Shown here piece after piece: positions 8,374 to 17,644 of a stretch of 64,000 nucleotides of DNA (position 1 is the first letter of the stretch; each line of letters opens with the position of its first letter). Below the pieces are notes generated by a model, which saw nothing but the letters and a program-made list of their open reading frames with translations, did not search any database and was not told where the DNA came from. This DNA is from DATJKD01 sp963834855. GTDB lineage: Bacteria; Pseudomonadota; Gammaproteobacteria; Steroidobacterales; Steroidobacteraceae. Position numbers and translations under genes: made by a program. The DNA is taken from NCBI GenBank assembly GCA_963834855.1, contig CAWIDH010000017.1:62001-126000 (forward strand). The letters run 5' to 3'.

Positions 8374-9765
8374 TCAGATGGCAGGCCCGGGGCGAATCGG
8401 CGACCCGTCGAAGAAACGCCCCAGCCGGAATGTGGACAACTCGCCCGCATCCGCCCTGCCGGTCACCAGGTCGGCGATCAGTTTACCGGCACCGGGGCCG
8501 ATCCCGAATCCGTGGCCGCTGAAACCGGTGGCGACGTAGAAGCCGTCCAGGCCATCAACGCGCGAGATGATCGGCAGGACGTCCGGCGACGACTCGATCA
8601 TGCCACCCCAGGTCTCGGCGAACGGAGCGGCCGCGATCTCCGGAAACCAGCGCCCAAGAGCGTCGCGCACCTGGGCGAGCACGCGCGGCTCGGGCGCCGG
8701 GTCGAGCATCCGCTCGCCCTCGAAGGGCGACGGCGCGTCGAGATTCCAGCGGGCCGGCGTGGCGAGCGCGCGGAAGAATTCGCGTCCCAGACCCAGGCGC
8801 GTCGAGCCGTGCCCCTGGCGGAAGGCGGGCAGGAACTTGGCGGCGAACCGGAATGTCGCGGGCGTGAGTGAATGCAGGAACGAGCCGCCGTGCGCGACCG
8901 TGTAGCCGCCGTCCGCGCGGCGGCGGATCGCGACGCGCGGCGACCAGGCCTCGCCCTCGAGCAGCTGTGGCGCAGGCGCCGTTCGCGCCACCGTGCCCAG
9001 GACCGCAAGCTGCGGCACGGTGACGCCGAGCGAGCCGCAGAACAAGCGGGTCCAGGCACCGCCCGCGCACACGACGGCGCGCGCGGTCACGGTGCCGTGT
9101 TCCGTGACGGCCGCCGCGACCCGGCCCGCGGCGCGCTCGATGCCGCGCACCGCGCAGCAGCTCACGATATGGGCGCCGGCGCGGCGCGCCCCGCGCGCGA
9201 TGGCTGGGGTCGCGCGGCTGGGTTCGGCGCGCGCATCGCTCGCGGTATACATGGCCCCGGCCCAGGTCCGGTCACCGGATTTCAGGACCTCGTCGAGCTC
9301 CGGTCCGCGCAGCATGCGGGTATCGAGGCCGTGCTCCCGGGCCACGACTAACCACTGCGCGAGCTCCGCGAGCTGCGCCGGTGTCTCGGCGAGATAAAGC
9401 GATCCACCTTGCCGGAAGCCGATGTCCTCGCCGAGCTGTCGCGGCAGCTCCTGCCAGATACGAAGGCTGCGCATCATGAGCGGAAGCTCGACGGGCGAGC
9501 GGCCCTGTTGCCGGACCCAGCCCCAGTTGCGGCTGGACTGCTCGCCGGCAATCCGGCCCTTCTCGAACAGCGCGACCGAGACACCCTGTTGGGCGAGAAA
9601 GTACGCGGCCGAGCAACCAACGATGCCGCCGCCGATGATGACGACATCGACGGAGCCAGGCAGCGGGTTCGCCGCGGCATCCCACGTCCACTCGTCCGCA
9701 TGATGCCGCGCCACCTGCTGTTCGCCCGGAATGGCCGGTGGCGGATTCAGTTCGGGCGCAAGCAA
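8374..9765 (-). CDS. DAO-type FAD-dependent oxidoreductase (glycine/D-amino-acid oxidase family)
   Basis: 463 residues from a TTG start at 9765 that has a GGAGGGAGG ribosome site just upstream. The FAD motif VVIIGGGIVGCSAAYFLAQQ follows a 35-residue leader; the C-terminus carries the second FAD-contact segment GFYVATGFSGHGFGIGPGAGK. The family oxidises N-methylated or free amino acids (sarcosine, dimethylglycine, proline betaine products), giving an imine or formaldehyde. As first gene of the operon with a Rieske oxygenase, another FAD enzyme and an MFS carrier, it probably removes a further methyl or amine group from the same substrate. The exact substrate cannot be read from sequence. Confidence 0.85.
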   Translation of the reverse strand: MLAPELNPPPAIPGEQQVARHHADEWTWDAAANPLPGSVDVVIIGGGIVGCSAAYFLAQQGVSVALFEKGRIAGEQSSRNWGWVRQQGRSPVELPLMMRSLRIWQELPRQLGEDIGFRQGGSLYLAETPAQLAELAQWLVVAREHGLDTRMLRGPELDEVLKSGDRTWAGAMYTASDARAEPSRATPAIARGARRAGAHIVSCCAVRGIERAAGRVAAAVTEHGTVTARAVVCAGGAWTRLFCGSLGVTVPQLAVLGTVARTAPAPQLLEGEAWSPRVAIRRRADGGYTVAHGGSFLHSLTPATFRFAAKFLPAFRQGHGSTRLGLGREFFRALATPARWNLDAPSPFEGERMLDPAPEPRVLAQVRDALGRWFPEIAAAPFAETWGGMIESSPDVLPIISRVDGLDGFYVATGFSGHGFGIGPGAGKLIADLVTGRADAGELSTFRLGRFFDGSPIRPGPAI

Positions 9766-9843
9766 GGCGCCTCCCTCCGGCGTTGGGCGTCCCTCGTTCG
9801 ATTCGAACTTCAGCGGGTCCGGGCGTCGGGGTCAACCGGAGGG

Positions 9844-10101
9844 TCAGCCGTACGGGGTCTCGAAGTCGCGCTGGATGACGGGCGTCTTCGGGTCGTCACC
9901 CGTCTCGCGCACGGCAGGCAGGATGAAGCTGGGAACATAGTCCTGCTGCATGCGCAGTCCGACGCGGTCCGAGTAGTTCCCGCCGTAGGTGGCGACCACG
10001 AGATCGAGCTCGGGAACGACGATCACGCCCTTCCGCCCCTGTTCGGAAAGGGCACGACAAGGACCCCGTTCCAGCACGTAACCTGCAGGCCGCAGGTTCA
10101 T
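9844..10101 (-). pseudogene. C-terminal remnant of a serine hydrolase (beta-lactamase/DacB-like)
   Basis: An 85-codon frame whose sequence, from about residue 18 on (SEQGRKGVIVVPELDLVVAT and then GGNYSD... YVPSFILPAV), matches the last strand and C-terminal helix of class-C-beta-lactamase-like serine hydrolases. The SxxK and YxN catalytic parts are absent, so only the tail remains. Its ATG overlaps (ATGA) the stop of the frame-restored M56 gene upstream, so it may still be translated. The likely explanation is a deletion that joined the end of a BlaR-type gene to the tail of the enzyme it once controlled. Confidence 0.65.
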
Positions 10102-11350
10102 GGGCCGCTCATGGCGTCCGGCGGCAAATTGTCCAACGGGCGTCGGCGTGCCTCGGGAGCAGGAACCGCGGGCACGGCCTCGATTGCCGGGAGTGCGGGT
10201 ACGGCCTCGATTGCGGGCAGTGCGGGCACGGCCTCGATGCGGGCAGTGCGGGCACGGCCGCAGGCGCCGGCACGGCCGGCAATGCCTCGAGCGGCGCCTG
10301 AGGCGGGATTGGTTCGAGGACCGGCAGCGCTTCGAGCGACGGCAGCGCTGAGAGCGGTGACAGGGGGTCGCGCGGCCAGACGCGAGTGTCGTGCGCATCC
10401 ACCACAGTCGACGTCGCGAGCAGCAGCGCCAGGCCGCACAGCGAAAGACAGATGGTCATTGCTTCGTATGCCTGCAACGAAGGTCGCATTCGCTGCGAAT
10501 CCAGGATCGCGACTACACGCCGGCGCAGGAACGTCTGCGCCATGTTCAGCGCGAACCCCGGCAGCGGCGCACGGATGGGCAATTGCCCGGCGAGGTCGAC
10601 CAGGAGACGTGCGTATCGGGACGGTGTTTCGCCACCGCGGAGCACGGCGTCGTCGCAGGCCTGTTCCTGCAGCAGGTGCAGCTGCCGCGCGGCCACCCAC
10701 ACGAGGGGGTTGTACCAGTGCAGGGCGCAGGCCAGTCGGGCGATCAGCCCGGTCACATAGTCGAAGCGGCGCACGTGCGCCAGCTCGTGCAGCAGTGCGT
10801 AACGGCGCTCCTCCTCGGACCAGTCGGCACCGGATGCGGGAAGCAGCAGGACCGGCCGGATTGCGCCCCAGGTGCAGGGTGTCGACACCCGTGTCGATTC
10901 GAGTACGCGCAGTGGTCTCGCGACGCGGTAATTGCGCGGCAGGGTCGCGAGTGTCGCGAGCCACGGCGAACCCTCTGCCGGCCGCGTCCGTCGCATCCAC
11001 CGCAGCATGCCTGCCTCCGTCAGCAGATGACGTACGAGGAGGACGAGCGTCCCACACAACCAGAGGTAGCCGGCCACCGCCCAGGGAGTGACCGCACCGG
11101 CTGTCGCGAACGCCGGCGCGTCGAGCGCTGACGCGGGCCCGGACGACGGCATTGCGACCACCAGCACCGGGGGCAGCAGGCTGCTCGCCAGCGGCAGCAG
11201 CAATGAGAGCAGGAGGGCGATGCTCCAGAGTAAGTGCCGGCAAGCCGCCGATCGACCGGCCAGGAGCCGGTTTGCGAACGCGACCAACGCGAGCAGCGCG
11301 CCGGTCTTGAGGGCGATCGCAAGCAGGGTCGTGCCCGCTTCCATGTTCAA
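10098..11350 (-). CDS. BlaR1-like M56 membrane metallopeptidase (frameshifted tail)
   Basis: Four hydrophobic segments and the zinc motif HELAH at residues 188-192, followed by the glutamate in LLQEQACDDAV, define an M56 (BlaR1/MecR1) peptidase. The C-terminal sensor penicillin-binding domain of BlaR1 is missing; instead there is a Pro/Ala-rich tail. In such systems the peptidase removes the BlaI repressor. The gene overlaps blaI by 4 bases (ATGA). As sequenced, the frame ends at 10109. A one-base deletion in the third copy of a 27-base repeat (near 10238) moves the frame; restoring it extends the repeat VPALPAIEA and ends at 10098 with ...NLPPDAMSGP. The tail length may vary naturally. Confidence 0.83.
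10176..10255. repeat. Tandem repeat, 27-base unit, three copies, third copy 26 bases
   Basis: Copies at 10176-10202, 10203-10229 and 10230-10255. Read on the minus strand the unit encodes VPALPAIEA in the tail of the M56 protein. The third copy lacks one T at about 10238, which shifts the reading frame. Further degenerate versions of the same peptide (LEALP, LEPIPP) lie upstream in the gene. Confidence 0.85.
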
Positions 11351-11727
11351 CGCCCCTTGCTGCGCGCGGCCTCGATGAGCGCGCTCAGCTCATCCAGTTC
11401 CGCACTCGACAGTCGTCCATGTGACGAATCGAGCAATGCCGACACGGCCTGCGTGGGCGAACCACCGAAGAAAGTGCGAACTACCTGTGCCAGCGCTGCC
11501 GACCGCGCTTTCTTTCGAGAGACGGTCGGGGAGTACACGTACCTCGGACCGTCCTGCTCGTGCCGAAGATGACCCTTGTCGACCAGGATGCGAAGCAGGG
11601 CGCGTACGGCGGAATAGCTGGGCGGATCCGGCAGCTCCCGCCGTATCTGCGCCGCCGCCGCACGGCCGGACCGATAGACGATGTCCATGATCTGGCGTTC
11701 GCGTCGGCTGAGCGGGGGGTCGTGCAT
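11347..11727 (-). CDS. BlaI/MecI/CopY-family repressor
   Basis: 126 residues, the usual family size. The N-terminal winged helix is seen in LSRRERQIMDIVYRSG and AAQIRRELPDPPSYSAVRAL, with the wing RHEQDGPRYVYSP; the C-terminal half is the dimer-forming helical part (AQVVRTFFGGSPTQAV). BlaI proteins repress by binding a palindrome and are inactivated by cleavage by the M56 partner, here encoded immediately downstream with a 4-base overlap. A perfect inverted repeat lies 29 bases upstream of its start, a good candidate for its own operator. The classical target, a beta-lactamase, is present only as a fragment, so the present targets are uncertain. Confidence 0.88.
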   Translation of the reverse strand: MHDPPLSRRERQIMDIVYRSGRAAAAQIRRELPDPPSYSAVRALLRILVDKGHLRHEQDGPRYVYSPTVSRKKARSAALAQVVRTFFGGSPTQAVSALLDSSHGRLSSAELDELSALIEAARSKGR

Positions 11728-11755
11728 CGCTCGTCACTGCTAAGAAACCGGCACT

Positions 11756-11773
11756 ATGCTAGTAAATTAGCAT
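11756..11773. promoter_or_regulatory. Probable BlaI operator
   Basis: ATGCTA, six bases (GTAAAT), then TAGCAT: a perfect inverted repeat in an AT-rich island between blaI (start 11727) and the divergent cyclodeaminase gene. Spacing and composition fit BlaI/CopY operators. It could control both directions. Confidence 0.6.
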
Positions 11774-11886
11774 GCTCTCGACGGCTGTCAAGAACGACCT
11801 GCTCCCGTCGCCGCGCGGCCCGACGGCGGGCTACGTTCTCGCGGGCTGGCGAACCACGCCGCGTCGCGTTACGGTGGCGAGCGTCC

Positions 11887-12891
11887 GTGTACACCCCGAC
11901 ACCGACCCTGTTGTTGTCCCGAAGCGTGGTCGCCGGCCTGGCGACGACGCGTGACTACCTGGCCGCCATGCAGGCCGCGTTCACCGACCTGGCGCGCGGG
12001 CGATTCGAGCTGCCGGGCGTGGCTCATCTGCCCGGCCGGGGCGGCGCGTTCCACGTCAAGTCCGCGGCCCGACTCACCGGACGAGCCCTGGCGGCGATCA
12101 AGATAAACGGCAACTTCCCCGGCAACGCGTCCGTTCCCGGTCTGCCGACCATACAGGGCTTCATCGCGCTGCTCGACGCGGAGCACGGAGGCGTGCTCGC
12201 CCTGATGGACTCGATCGAGATCACCGCGCGGCGAACGGCGGCCACGACGGCGCTGGCCGCGCAGCACCTCGCCCGGCAAGGATCGCGGTCCCTCGGGATC
12301 GTCGGTTGCGGCGCGCAGGCCCGGTACCACGTCGACGCGTTGCTCGACGTGGCCCCGATCGAGACCGTCACCTTCCACGATTCGCGTGACGAGGCCGCGA
12401 GCGCGTTCGAGGCTCATTTGATCGCGCGGGGACTGGCCGCGCGACGCGCGTCCGATGCCGGTTCGGCCGCGCGCGGCGCGGACATCGTCGTGACGCTCAC
12501 GACATCGACGCAGCCCGTGCTTGCGCTCGCGCACGTCGAGCAGGGAATGTTCGTCGCCGGAGTCGGTGCCGACAATCCATCGAAGAACGAGCTCGGCGCA
12601 GACCTGCTCGCCGCCAGCCGTGTCGTGGTCGATTCGCGTGCGCAGGCTGCGGCAGGCGGAGACCTGTATCACGCCATTCGCCTGGGTGCGATGGCCGAAG
12701 AGAACGTGTACGCCGAGCTCTCGGACGTGGTGTCAGGCGCGATGCCCGGTCGCACGAGTCCGGACGAGCTCTTCGTGTTCGACTCGACCGGTCTCGCGGC
12801 GCAGGATCATGCGGCCGCCGAGATGATCTTCGAGCGCGCGTGCGGGATGGACGGCTTGTCGAGGGTCGTGCTGAACGACATCGGGGGCTGA
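11887..12891 (+). CDS. Ornithine cyclodeaminase/mu-crystallin family protein
   Basis: 334 residues from a GTG at 11887. The NAD(P)-binding motif SLGIVGCGAQARYHVDALL is in the middle, preceded by AAIKINGNFPGN and TTALAAQHLA, and followed by the family end ADIVVTLTTSTQPVL and FVAGVGADNP. Members are ornithine cyclodeaminases (ornithine to proline plus ammonia), alanine or lysine dehydrogenases, or imine reductases. Without neighbours from one of these pathways the reaction cannot be fixed. It is divergent from blaI and shares the palindromic operator region. Other start codons upstream are possible, but the family similarity begins close to this GTG. Confidence 0.82.
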   Translation: MYTPTPTLLLSRSVVAGLATTRDYLAAMQAAFTDLARGRFELPGVAHLPGRGGAFHVKSAARLTGRALAAIKINGNFPGNASVPGLPTIQGFIALLDAEHGGVLALMDSIEITARRTAATTALAAQHLARQGSRSLGIVGCGAQARYHVDALLDVAPIETVTFHDSRDEAASAFEAHLIARGLAARRASDAGSAARGADIVVTLTTSTQPVLALAHVEQGMFVAGVGADNPSKNELGADLLAASRVVVDSRAQAAAGGDLYHAIRLGAMAEENVYAELSDVVSGAMPGRTSPDELFVFDSTGLAAQDHAAAEMIFERACGMDGLSRVVLNDIGG

Positions 12892-13029
12892 CCGGAAGGG
12901 TGCCTGGCGCGCGCAGGCAGCGGTCCGGTGTTCACTTCCGGTAGTAGTCAATCCGCAACGACGGGTGTAGATTCCGTGCCGATCAATCGCGCCGCGGTTG
13001 TTGCTTTTCTGCAAACGGGGGATCAGATC

Positions 13030-15907
13030 GTGAATTCGAATACGCCGTTGGCAAGAGTCGCTTTGGGGAAAATTGCGGTCATTTCCGCGGTCCTGTTAAC
13101 GCAGCCGGCCCTCGGGCAGGAAGAGATCGCTCGAGGAAGTCGTCATCACCGGTTCGCGGATTCGTCAGAACCCGCTGGAAGAGCGCCTGCCGGTGATGTC
13201 GCTCGGTACCGAGGACTATCGCGCCAGCGGAGCGACGTCGCTTGGGGATTACATCCAGAAGCTGCCGATCGCGGGCTCCGCAATCAATCGCACCAACAAT
13301 TCCTCAGGCAACCTCGGATACCCGCCGGACGGCGGCGGCATCGGCGCCGGCGCGTCCGAGATCGATCTGCGCTACCTGGCGTCCAAGCGCGTGCTGGTGC
13401 TGGTGGACGGCCGACGCTGGATCAAGGGCTCGTCGGGATCGGGCGTGTCCGGGGCCGTCGACCTGAATTCGATTCCCGTCAACGCGATCAAGTCGATCGA
13501 GATTCTGCAGGATGGCGCTTCCGCCATTTATGGCTCGGACGCCATCGGCGGCGTGGTCAACGTCATCACGACGGATGACTACGAGTCGCTGAAGATTTCA
13601 GGTTCCGCCGGCGCGTATGACGAGGGCGACGGAGAAACCGCCGAGTTCGACGTGCGCTTCGGCGGACAGGGCGAGCGGGGTCGGGCACTGATGGATATCA
13701 GCTACGTGGACCAGAAGGAGGTCAATACGCAGGATCGGGACACGTCGATTTACCCGCTGCCGGGCTTTCCATTTGGCGTGAGCTCCGGCGTACCCCCCGG
13801 CAGGTTCATTTTCTGCGATCCAAGAATCTGCAATATCGCAGGTCCGGAGCCCGCTTTTTCCAGCGTCACGCCGAATGCCGGGGTTCAGTCCCCGGTGTGG
13901 AACCCCACCGCTCCGGACACCGATGATTTCCATGGCTTTGCGCTCGCGGATCGCTTCAACTACCAGCCATTCAATCACCTGGTCACGCCGAACGAGCGGG
14001 TGAGCGTGCTGGGCAAGGCGGAATACGACATCGCCGACAACGTGACGTTCCGGGTCCTGACCAGCTTCAACAACCGCAAGTCGCAGGGCCGGGCCGCGCC
14101 GGTTCCACTGTTCTTCGGGCCGGACGGCGGATCCACGCCCTATATGGTGAACGTCTCGTGGCCGGCGAATCATCCCTTCAACCCGTTCGGCATCGACATC
14201 AACAGCAGCAATCTCTCGTTCATCGCCCGCAGGCCGATCGAGGCCGGGCCGCGCGTCTTCGACCAGGACGTGGACACCTGGTACGTGTCAGCGGGTTTCG
14301 ACGGCGAGTTCGAGCTCGCTGAGCGGAGCATGTTCTGGGATGTCACCGGGATCTGGTCCGAGAACAACGCGACGCAGACCAAGTTCAACCAGTTCAACGC
14401 CCGCAGCCTCAACATCGCGATGGGCGATCCCGCCGTCTGCGCGGCCACGCCGGGGTGCGTGCCGATTAACATCGTCGGCGAAGGGTCGATCACGCCCGAA
14501 ATGCTCGATTTCGTGACCTATACGGGCGTCGATACGAGCTCTCAGCAGCTGACGGACGTCACCGCCAACCTTACGGGCGACCTGTTCGATCTTCCGGCCG
14601 GGCCGCTGGGATTCGCGATCGGCTTTGAGCATCGCGAGGAGCGGGGTTCGTTCACGCCGGATCCGGTCGTGGCCGCCGGCGAGACCGCGGACGTCCCGAC
14701 CAACCCGACCACGGGCGGATTTGACGTCGACGAGTATTACGGCGAAGTGGTCGTGCCGCTGTTGAAGGACCTGCCGGGCGCCCACCGGCTGACTTTCAGC
14801 GGCGCGATCCGCTCCTCGGATTCCGATATTTTTGACACCGAAACGGGCAGCAAGATCGCGTTGATCTGGGGACCGCTCGAGAACCTCACACTGCGAGCCA
14901 GCTTCTCGGAGGGATTCCGCGCCCCGAACATCGGCGAGTTGTTCAACCTGGGTGCGCGTTTCGACTCGTCCATCACGGATCGCTGCTCCAATGTCCAGCC
15001 GGCCGATGCGGCCAGCTGCGCGGCCCTGGGCGTGCCGGCGAGTTACCAGCAGCTCAATCCGCAGGTATCCGTGGACACCGGCGGCAACCCGAACCTGGTG
15101 CCCGAGACTTCCGATACGTTCACAGCGGGCTTCACCTGGGACACGGCGCTGGACGGCTGGGGAGGCCTGGAACGCCTGCTGGTCGAGGCGAACTATTACG
15201 ACATCGACATCGACGCCGCAGTGCAGGCCCCCGACGCCCAGGATCTGCTGGATGGCTGCATCGACACGCTGGAGGCTCGCTTCTGCGACTCCGTCAACCG
15301 CACTCCGAGCGGCACCATCACCAGCATCGCGGGCGTACTGCAGAACATCGGCGGCATCGAAACCGACGGCGTCGACATCAACTTCGACCTCAGCACAGTG
15401 GAAACCGGAATCGGCGGGTTCCGCTTCCAGTGGCTGACGTCGCTGCTGCTGAGCTACGACGAGCTGTTCACCAACGCCTCAGGTGGCGTCGACCGTGTCG
15501 ATCGCAAGGGATTCGAGCTCGGCTCGCCGACGCGCGGCTTCGTCGAAACCAAGTCCACGCTGAACACGGACTGGTTCTTGAACGATTGGTCCGCCCGGCT
15601 CTCGCTCCGCTACCTCAGTTCACTCACCGAGCAATGCGTCGGGCTCGTGGCGGATTTCGAGCAGACGGCCTTCTGTTCGAACGGTCCGGCAACCAACGAG
15701 CTCGACAGCGTCATCTACACGGATGTTCAGGTCAGCTGGGCCCCCGCGGACTTCCTCGATGGTGACTGGACATTCACCGTCGGGGTCAACAACCTTCTCA
15801 ACGAAGAGCCACCGATCTGCTTCTCCTGCGACCTTAACAGCCTGGATGGAACCCTGTACCCGATCGAAGGCCAGTTCTGGTACGTGAGGGCCATCTTCGA
15901 GCGCTAA
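13030..15907 (+). CDS. TonB-dependent outer-membrane receptor (one frame break near the N-terminus)
   Basis: Starts at a GTG (13030) with a clear signal peptide (LGKIAVISAVLLTQPALGQ). The plug then continues in the next frame: LEEVVITGSRIRQNP, the TonB-box-like region, followed by ASAIYGSDAIGGVVNVITTDDY and a long 22-strand barrel ending in WYVRAIFER. The frame changes near 13120-13130, between GQEEIA and LEEVVITGSR, so as sequenced the receptor would not be exported correctly; the rest (904 residues from 13193) is uninterrupted. The many Cys/Asn-rich loops resemble receptors of the Xanthomonas/Caulobacter type that import siderophores or organic nutrients. The substrate is unknown. A strong terminator follows. 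Confidence 0.87.
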
Positions 15908-15960
15908 GGCCAAACGCGAACGCTGGCGTGCCGCCGGCAGCCAGGGCTAAATTCGGCACG

Positions 15961-15987
15961 AAGCCCCCGCGAGGGGGCTTCTTTTTT
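15961..15987 (+). terminator. Rho-independent terminator after the TonB receptor
   Basis: AAGCCCCC, GCGA loop, GGGGGCTT forms an 8-base stem and is followed directly by a T-rich run (CTTTTTT). It lies about 55 bases after the receptor stop. Confidence 0.9.
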
Positions 15988-16048
15988 GGTTGTTCTCCGG
16001 AGTGCCCGGCAGGCAATCGCGGCGCGACGCCACTGATCTTGCAGTGCA

Positions 16049-17482
16049 TCATTTCCGACTCGTGATAGCGCGTGCTTCTTCCGACAGCTGCTGCGCGCAC
16101 GCATCAATCTGCTCGCGCCGAGTCCGGAAACTGAGCACGCAGACTCGCGCCAAGTGTCGGCCGCCCGCCTCGCAACCCGTCAGCATCACCTTGCCGCGCC
16201 GCGTGACGCGCTCCTGCAGCTCGCGTGTCGCGGCGTTCTGTTCCTCGAGCGTCGAGCCTGGGCGTTCGAGATGAAACGCGAACAACGAAAGCTGCGGAGG
16301 CGCATCCATGACGACGTGCGGAATGGCGCCGATCAGTTCCGCGGCGCGCAACGCGAGCGCGCGCTTCTCCGCGATGGCCGCGCGGTAGCGCGCAGCGCCG
16401 TAGAGCTTCACCGACAGCCAGACGCGAAGCCCCGGAAAGCCGCGCGACAGGTCGGGCCCCACCTGATGCGGATCGTGGAGGTCGGCGTCCTCCTGATTGG
16501 CCGGCATGTAGCTCGCGGTCGCAGAGTGTGCAGTTCGCAGCACATCGCCGTCGGCCACGAGCAGCGCGCCCGTGCCGTAGGGAAGAAACAGTCCCTTGTG
16601 CGGATCGAGCGTCACCGAATCCGCCTGCGGCAGGCCCGCGAGCAGCGGGCGCAGCTCGGGGCACATGTGGAAGCACGCACCGTATGCGCCGTCGACGTGG
16701 TGCCAGAGACCAGCCGATCGGCACAGGGCGGCGATGTCCGGCAACGGATCGACGGCGCCGGTGTTCGTCGTGCCGGCCGAGGAGACGACCAGGAACGGCT
16801 GCAGGCCCGTCGCGCGGTCGCGGCGGATTGCATCTTCGAGCGCATCGACGCGCATCCTGAAGCTGCTGTCCACCGGGATCGCCCGGATCCGGTCCGGCAT
16901 CACGCCGGCGAGGCGTGCCGACTTCACGACCGAGTGGTGCACCTGGTCGGACGCATACATCACGCCGGCGCGGATGTCGGGGCCGAGCCCGCGTTCCCGT
17001 GCGCAGACGATGCCCGTGAAGTTGGCGGTCGAGCCGCCGGTCGTGAACACGCCGCGTGTCGTTTGCGGGAACTGCATCCAGTCCCGCATCCAGTCGAGCA
17101 CGTTGGCTTCGAGCTGAACGAGCGCCGGCGCCGCCCGCCAGACCCCGGTGTAGCGGTTGACACCGTTCGAAATGAGATCCGCGAGAGCGCCCGGAAACAC
17201 GCCGCCGCTGGGGATGAACGCCAGGTAGCCGGGGCTCGCGGTGTTGTAGCTGCGCGGTATCCAGTCCTTGAACAGCGAATCGAGCAGCGGCTCGAGCGGG
17301 GTGCCCTGCTCGGGGGCGGCCTCGCGCATGGAGCGGCAGTAGTCGGCCGCATCGACGTCGCCGCGCACGGGCTGCTCGGCGATCGTCGCGAGATGATCGA
17401 CGACACGGCGCAGCGCCGCCTCGCCCATCGCCTGCATGTCCGATGGCGCGAATTCCAGGTCAGCAGGATCCTTGCCTTGCAC
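16049..17482 (-). CDS. Group II PLP-dependent decarboxylase (aromatic-L-amino-acid decarboxylase-like)
   Basis: About 477 residues from the GTG at 17482 (an ATG at 17437 is the alternative). The PLP lysine is in the motif TLDPHKGLFLPYGTG; the substrate-side segments TASPGYLAFIPSGG, FTTGGSTANFTGI and WHHVDGAYGACF are those of DOPA/tryptophan/tyrosine decarboxylases. The enzyme would convert an aromatic or related amino acid to its amine plus CO2 in the cytoplasm. The gene stands alone, divergent from the glycosyltransferase operon. Glutamate decarboxylase or diaminobutyrate decarboxylase activity is less likely but not excluded. Confidence 0.85.
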   Translation of the reverse strand: MQGKDPADLEFAPSDMQAMGEAALRRVVDHLATIAEQPVRGDVDAADYCRSMREAAPEQGTPLEPLLDSLFKDWIPRSYNTASPGYLAFIPSGGVFPGALADLISNGVNRYTGVWRAAPALVQLEANVLDWMRDWMQFPQTTRGVFTTGGSTANFTGIVCARERGLGPDIRAGVMYASDQVHHSVVKSARLAGVMPDRIRAIPVDSSFRMRVDALEDAIRRDRATGLQPFLVVSSAGTTNTGAVDPLPDIAALCRSAGLWHHVDGAYGACFHMCPELRPLLAGLPQADSVTLDPHKGLFLPYGTGALLVADGDVLRTAHSATASYMPANQEDADLHDPHQVGPDLSRGFPGLRVWLSVKLYGAARYRAAIAEKRALALRAAELIGAIPHVVMDAPPQLSLFAFHLERPGSTLEEQNAATRELQERVTRRGKVMLTGCEAGGRHLARVCVLSFRTRREQIDACAQQLSEEARAITSRK

Positions 17483-17644
17483 TGCGAAAAGCCCGCCCGA
17501 TCGCGCCGCCGTGGGCGGCGAATTGCGCCGAATGGCGGATAATACCGTCCCGTCGCGCTGCGATCCCGCCGGGGGCGCAAGCGCGTGCAATTTTGGCCGG
17601 GGCGGGCGAAACTCACGCGCAGGGATCGCAGGGAAACCTCGCGG

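Noticed and set aside
10176..10255. CRISPR-like array
   Set aside because: Units abut without spacers, are only three in number, and encode a Pro/Ala peptide repeat in a gene.
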